In this document: piece after piece, positions 59,711 through 64,000 of the stretch
How the letters are laid out: each line of letters begins with the position of its first letter
Numbering within the stretch: position 1 is the stretch's first letter
NCBI GenBank assembly: GCA_902806595.1
Contig: CADCXC010000004.1
Span: 1,178,001-1,242,000 of the forward strand
DNA length: 64,000 nt
Direction of reading: 5' to 3'
Origin: Pyrenopolyporus hunteri
Taxonomy: Eukaryota > Ascomycota > Sordariomycetes > Xylariales > Hypoxylaceae
Notes under the pieces: generated by a model
Databases searched by the model: none
What the model was told of the DNA's origin: nothing
What the model saw: the letters and a program-made list of their open reading frames with translations, nothing else
Position numbers and translations under genes: made by a program

Positions 59711-61032
59711 TAGTGAACACGTATTGAAGTAAGACACGAACCCAGGCTCAGACGAGGATTTTGCAGCTGATTGTTGCTCCTCGAAATCTCCAGCCAATTG
59801 CCGAGTCACCACAGAGTACAATGGGTTACAATTTGTTCACCTAAGGCATCGTGAACAATTACATGCCTACCTAAGGTACTACACCAAGGTCCCCCGGCTT
59901 CCCTAGCCACCAGGGAGATAGCAACGGGTCTAAGCCGGCGAAACCCCTACCCAGTGTGAGTAGGTACCTACTCGTTGATGGCGACTGGAGGGCGTGAAAA
60001 GTCTGCCGTTGCGCGCTGGTCACGTCTTGCCACTACAGCGGAACCGGCTGTCGGACTGTATGATGTAGAACGACCGCGACTATTGCGGCATGATTGCCGT
60101 GCCCATGTCCCAGTCGTGTGCTACTTATTGTAAAACATAGCTACCTACCTAGGTGGCCGACTGAAGCGCGCCAATCTGTCACGAAGGAACTTGTATCAGT
60201 TTAATGAGGATTCGAAACACAAATTATTTCTGAAATTGCCATTTACACATGTTATAGTAACCCAGGAATGGAGATGTCCACCTTCATCACTCACGAGTAG
60301 GTCTACGGCTATATTAGAGACATGATACCTACGATGGCGCTCCTTCCCTGTACAAGCGGAGCAGAACATCTTAGATGATCGCCATGCGACACTTACTTAC
60401 GGGTACATGCCCATGCTGAGCCGTGGTATAGGTAGGTAATTATTCTACCAGTTAGAGGTCTTGGTAATATAGAGACATGAGGAAATTCACCGAGACATAT
60501 GTACAACACTAATTAGCTGAGAGAGGAAGAGGGGATAAGGAGCTTGCTTTTTCATGTCAGCATATAAACACCCTCAGCCAGCCTTCTAAAGACGATCGTA
60601 CAACCATTCCCTTGTACCTTGCACAAGTGTTTCGTTATCCACCGGAAACATATTTCGACTTTTCGATCTACGCACCATAGAGACGAAGACACCGTATTAA
60701 CCAGAACAGACATAATTTTGCTAATTCAACAACTACTGTAGTCAGGCCGGGGTGGGTATTCTCTTCGCTAAGTTCCATTCATAGCAACATAACACCGTAC
60801 ATGTATGTAGAACGCTTCCTGCTGCCTTCCAGCCAGCCAGCCGCTAAACCATTGCGCTTCCCTGATCGGAAAAAATAAGAAAAAAATACAACATAGTTCA
60901 ACCCTTCAAACGCCTCCCAAACGAGTGATCCGCCATGCCCCCGTGACGATAACTCCGTTGCCCGGCTCCTGATTTCCGTGGCCCTGGATATATCCCTCTT
61001 TAGTCTAGGCACCTATACCGGGCAGCGCCGTA

Positions 61033-64000
61033 TCACCGGGCAGGCGACGCGGCCGGACTGCTCTCGTGGCTCTTGCCGCTGAGGCTCTCGATGCTCTGCA
61101 CCATGGCCAGCACCCGCGTCCGCGGCCGCTCTAGCTTGACCGCCTGCGCGGAAAACACGTCGCCGTCTAAGTCTTGGATCGGCGAGCGCGAGGGCTTCCT
61201 CTTCCTGGACTCGCTGCTGCTCGGCTCCGCGCCTAGTAGGCGAATGCTCTCCTCCCGTAGCTGCGACACCGGCGGCGTCCCGCGCGTCGGCGTCGCGGCC
61301 TGCCTGCCCCTATCCCTGTCCCTATTCGTTTTCCACTCGGCGTCGAGCTCTGCGCCGACTTCGCGGAGGATCTCCTTCTCGGCGTCTTCTCTTAGGCTCT
61401 TCTCTTCGTCGGTTGTGGGGCTCGGCAGCGGCGTCCCGAGGTCCTGTTCTTCTATCACGATAGGCTGCTGCTTCTCCTGTGTGCTTACTGACGCCCGCTC
61501 GTCCTTTTCCGGATCGACGACCACCACGTCCTTACCGCTCTCGATGTCCGGCTCGGCATTTACCACGCGCAGGGGCTCCTTAGGCACCGTGAACATGACC
61601 TGCACGAGCCGTCTCTCGACGGCCTTTTCGATGTCCCACTCCTCGTCGTCGTCCTCTCCCGCTGCACCCTCCACATCCTTTTCCTTCCCCTTCCCCTTGC
61701 CCCTTGCACCCTGTTGCCATTGCCCCTGCTCCAGCGCCTCCCAATCCCCCCGTCCGCTCTTCCTACGCAGCAACCCTCCCGCCGCGATCCCACTCAATCC
61801 GCCAAGCCGCATGTCGTAATCACTCGTCTCCGCGAACCCCTCGCCCATCGGCGTCTCCCTATCCGGGCTCTCCGGCGGACTCGGGGTCGGGCTGGGGCCC
61901 GTAAACACGCGACGCAAACTCCCCAGCCAACTGCGGCGGGGCTTGCTCTTGCTCGGACTACCCGGCACTTCGTCCTCCCCATCGTCATCGTTATTATTCT
62001 CTCCATCGCCACCCCCACCCCCCCCTCTCCCCATCAACAGCCCCGGCCCCTCCGCCCTCAGCGCCGCGAAACTGCTGCGCGCCGTGTTATAGCTCGGCGC
62101 GGACGCCGACGCCGCACTCGAGTCGCTGCTCCCCAGACGCCCGCCCTCGTCCGCCGCGGCCGCGAGCGCCGTCGCGGATACGCTTAGCCCAGCCCCGGTC
62201 CGGCGCGCGGTCGAGCGCGAGGAACCCGGCCGGCTTGCGATGAGGTTGCTGCGGTTCGACTCGGAGACGTTGCTCTCGGTGCGCGCGTCCTCGTCCGCGG
62301 GGTAAGGCCCCGAGAATCTATTCGCTTTCCCGGGGCGCCTGCTCGGCGTGTTGCTGCTGCTGTTGTTCTGCTTGTGGTGGCTCGTGAGCAGCGCGTCCAC
62401 GGCCTCGACGTCGGACATCCAGTCCTGGACCTCGGGGTCGGTGGTGGCGTTCCGGGGGCGCGGGTCCTCGGGACTCGGGGTGGCGGAGGACCGGCTGGGC
62501 GGCGGGAACGAGAACGAGGGCCCGCCGGCGTCCTTCTCGTGCGTCGGCGTTAGAAACGGGTCTGAGTCGTTGCGGGGCGCGGTGTCGTCCCGCACCGGGC
62601 TCAGCGGCTCGCTCGTGATGTCGCCGTCGTGCAGCGACCCGTCCTCGTCTGCTTCGATGATCGGGTGGATCACGCTCGACGGCGGGTCGTATGTGTTGCG
62701 CCGCGGGAGCGGCTTGCGGGGTGCGGGCGCGCCGCCGAACCACCATGAATGCGGCTGCTGCTGTCCGTTGTCGAGGCCCCCGTGGCCCACCTGCAGGCTC
62801 TGGTACCCCAGGGACCGGCTCCCGCGTAGGTATGGGTCGGCGCCGCCCGTGTACCAGACCCCGCCCGAGTGGTCTTGCTCTATCATCTCGTCATCGGGGG
62901 GCAGGAAGCGAGTTACGTCCTGAGCGAGGGCACGAATGGCAGAGTCTCGGATGGTGCGCCTGTGACGTTGGCGGCGGCGGTATATGAGGGCTAGGGAGAC
63001 ACCTATGATGATGGCTAGAAAACCGAGGCCTAGTCCTAATCCTAGCCCTAGACGTTTGCCCACATCACTATCATTGCTTGAGTTGCCATAAGGATCTGTC
63101 TCGGTGAATTCTGGGTTGGCGTAGTCATCTGACCAACTCATTGAGGTAAGATTGAGAAACATGGGCACCTCGTTGCCGCCGGAAGCTTGTCTCTTAGTAG
63201 TGGCTCCGGCCGAAGATATACTGTAGCCTCCGTAAACCATCATAATGTTTCCGGGGAGTAGTGCTGCACCGTGGCCGTAAATTCCCGGGCCCGATGGTTG
63301 TCTGTCCGGCACCGACCAATGCCAGTCCCCATTACCGCCGTAATTGGACCCGATGTTAAGAATAGCAAGCTGCGGTGTAGCAGCCTGAGTCAAGTCGCCA
63401 ACCCAGCCGCCGAAGATGACCAAAGAAGTTCCATCCTCACTGAGAACTGCAGTGTGGCCAGATCGACTGTCTATGTTGTCTATGTTGGCACTTTTCACAG
63501 CTAGTTCCGTATTGCCAGAGTTTGCGCTCCCTATGCCGATGTTGGAAATAAAACTCCAGCTCTCCTCCGGCAAGCTCCAAATCGCGACTGTGCTCATGTT
63601 GATGAAGGCGTATTGCGTGTGGCCACCTAGCAGGACGTAATTGACTTGTTGAGTCACTATACCTGAGCGATTGGAAATCGACGGAGACAAGCCGGAGAAG
63701 GTGAACCCGGCCTCTGGTACTGGGGGCCCTTTACTAGAAACCGGACCGACGGTAAACTTGCCCGTTCCGGCTTCCGATGGCGCGATCTTGATCATCTGGT
63801 TTGAGTAAGTGGCTTTGGATTGCGCCGATCCTTCATTGGATGTCGTGTTGGGGCACATTCCTCCGTAAACATAAGTGCTCGCCGGTGACAGCTGAGGCTC
63901 CAGCGTGTTTGAGAAGCTAAAACCGCTACCTAGGAAGCTTGGTCCTACTTGGACGTCGGCTGCTTCGGTATCTAACGTCGTGCTAGCTTGCATCCAAGTC
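61033..64000 (-). CDS. Kelch-repeat single-span membrane protein, 5' end outside the window
   Basis: Surface protein with a Kelch beta-propeller outside and a very long cytosolic tail. At least 986 residues are visible with no intron. The ATG at 63993 is preceded by open codons (Thr-Trp) and the propeller is incomplete, so the true start lies beyond the right edge. Kelch blades show as YVYGGMCPN, NYVLLGGHTQ, LVIFGGWVGD and IMMVYGGYS. The membrane span (visible residues about 312-338) opens with a Gly-Leu dipeptide repeat and ends IYRRRQRHRR. The tail of about 650 residues is Ser/Pro/Arg- and Asp/Glu-rich with many phosphorylation-prone sites and poly-Gly near 62005-62040; coding GC is very high. 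Ligand and pathway are unknown. Confidence 0.85.
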   Translation of the reverse strand, partial: TWMQASTTLDTEAADVQVGPSFLGSGFSFSNTLEPQLSPASTYVYGGMCPNTTSNEGSAQSKATYSNQMIKIAPSEAGTGKFTVGPVSSKGPPVPEAGFTFSGLSPSISNRSGIVTQQVNYVLLGGHTQYAFINMSTVAIWSLPEESWSFISNIGIGSANSGNTELAVKSANIDNIDSRSGHTAVLSEDGTSLVIFGGWVGDLTQAATPQLAILNIGSNYGGNGDWHWSVPDRQPSGPGIYGHGAALLPGNIMMVYGGYSISSAGATTKRQASGGNEVPMFLNLTSMSWSDDYANPEFTETDPYGNSSNDSDVGKRLGLGLGLGLGFLAIIIGVSLALIYRRRQRHRRTIRDSAIRALAQDVTRFLPPDDEMIEQDHSGGVWYTGGADPYLRGSRSLGYQSLQVGHGGLDNGQQQPHSWWFGGAPAPRKPLPRRNTYDPPSSVIHPIIEADEDGSLHDGDITSEPLSPVRDDTAPRNDSDPFLTPTHEKDAGGPSFSFPPPSRSSATPSPEDPRPRNATTDPEVQDWMSDVEAVDALLTSHHKQNNSSSNTPSRRPGKANRFSGPYPADEDARTESNVSESNRSNLIASRPGSSRSTARRTGAGLSVSATALAAAADEGGRLGSSDSSAASASAPSYNTARSSFAALRAEGPGLLMGRGGGGGGDGENNNDDDGEDEVPGSPSKSKPRRSWLGSLRRVFTGPSPTPSPPESPDRETPMGEGFAETSDYDMRLGGLSGIAAGGLLRRKSGRGDWEALEQGQWQQGARGKGKGKEKDVEGAAGEDDDEEWDIEKAVERRLVQVMFTVPKEPLRVVNAEPDIESGKDVVVVDPEKDERASVSTQEKQQPIVIEEQDLGTPLPSPTTDEEKSLREDAEKEILREVGAELDAEWKTNRDRDRGRQAATPTRGTPPVSQLREESIRLLGAEPSSSESRKRKPSRSPIQDLDGDVFSAQAVKLERPRTRVLAMVQSIESLSGKSHESSPAASPAR

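Larger units (their letters stand above)
53691..61032. other. 7.3 kb gene desert with simple repeats
   Basis: Left part (to about 54500) is GA-rich and is probably the WSC promoter and leader; a 201-codon plus-strand ORF there (53790-54395) is Arg/Gly/Gln-rich and has no domain, so it is not called. Then come a TG/TATG microsatellite, a purine tract, an ACT/ACC repeat, an A-run and TACCTAGGTA blocks (about 55744-55770, 58679-58700, 59697-59710, 59962-59972, 60140-60153). No protein domain, tRNA or transposon was recognised in either strand. The last 300 bp are the 3' region of the Kelch gene. Confidence 0.5.

Noticed and set aside
62318..62746. Second gene overlapping the Kelch tail
   Set aside because: These frames exist only because the Kelch tail is very GC-rich; the long frame is continuous from propeller to stop.

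Overview
The window is nuclear DNA of a filamentous ascomycete, most likely a sordariomycete. The evidence is short spliceosomal introns (43 to 177 nt, GT..AG, with CTAAC-like branch sites), fungal versions of THO2, VPS17, CSN6, MET2 and a PHO84-type transporter, and fungus-only surface families (WSC, GLEYA, Kelch with one membrane span). Species cannot be read from the sequence. No bacterial operon, CRISPR array, convincing tRNA or intact transposon was seen.

Layout: mitochondrial EF-G2 (MEF2, minus, cut by the left edge) is divergent from VPS17 (plus). After a 5.6 kb stretch without a clear gene comes a zinc medium-chain dehydrogenase/reductase (plus), CSN6 (minus), a disordered protein with a Cys/His motif (plus) and a small Cys-rich/Arg-rich protein (minus). 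A 2.9 kb spacer leads to a cyclin-L-like protein (plus), an unrecognised basic protein (minus) and a phosphate:H+ symporter with a long tail (minus). Then come homoserine O-acetyltransferase MET2 (minus) and, from a shared 1.1 kb promoter region, the very long THO2 gene (plus). The last third holds a DUF300/TMEM184 membrane protein (minus), a secreted GLEYA protein (plus), a MYND-finger protein (minus), a WSC cell-wall sensor (minus) and a Kelch/single-span membrane protein cut by the right edge (minus). These are separated by 4.0 kb and 7.3 kb stretches without recognisable genes.

The genes are mostly unrelated housekeeping loci: mitochondrial ribosome recycling, endosomal retrieval, mRNA export, deneddylation, methionine synthesis and phosphate uptake. 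The exception is the right third, where three surface proteins (GLEYA, WSC, Kelch-TM) lie in about 20 kb.

The most unusual sequence-level signals are: (1) a recurrent palindromic family built from TACCTAGGTA / GGTACC units, found in almost every spacer and not noticed inside coding sequence; (2) two introns whose length is a multiple of three (51 nt in THO2, 57 nt in the DUF300 gene) and which an ORF reading would mistake for coding sequence; (3) abrupt very GC-rich, G/C-ending segments within otherwise ordinary genes; (4) a 16-bp minisatellite with C-to-T differences at CpG. Intron boundaries were placed by eye from reading-frame continuity, splice signals and remembered family sequence, with no transcript data.
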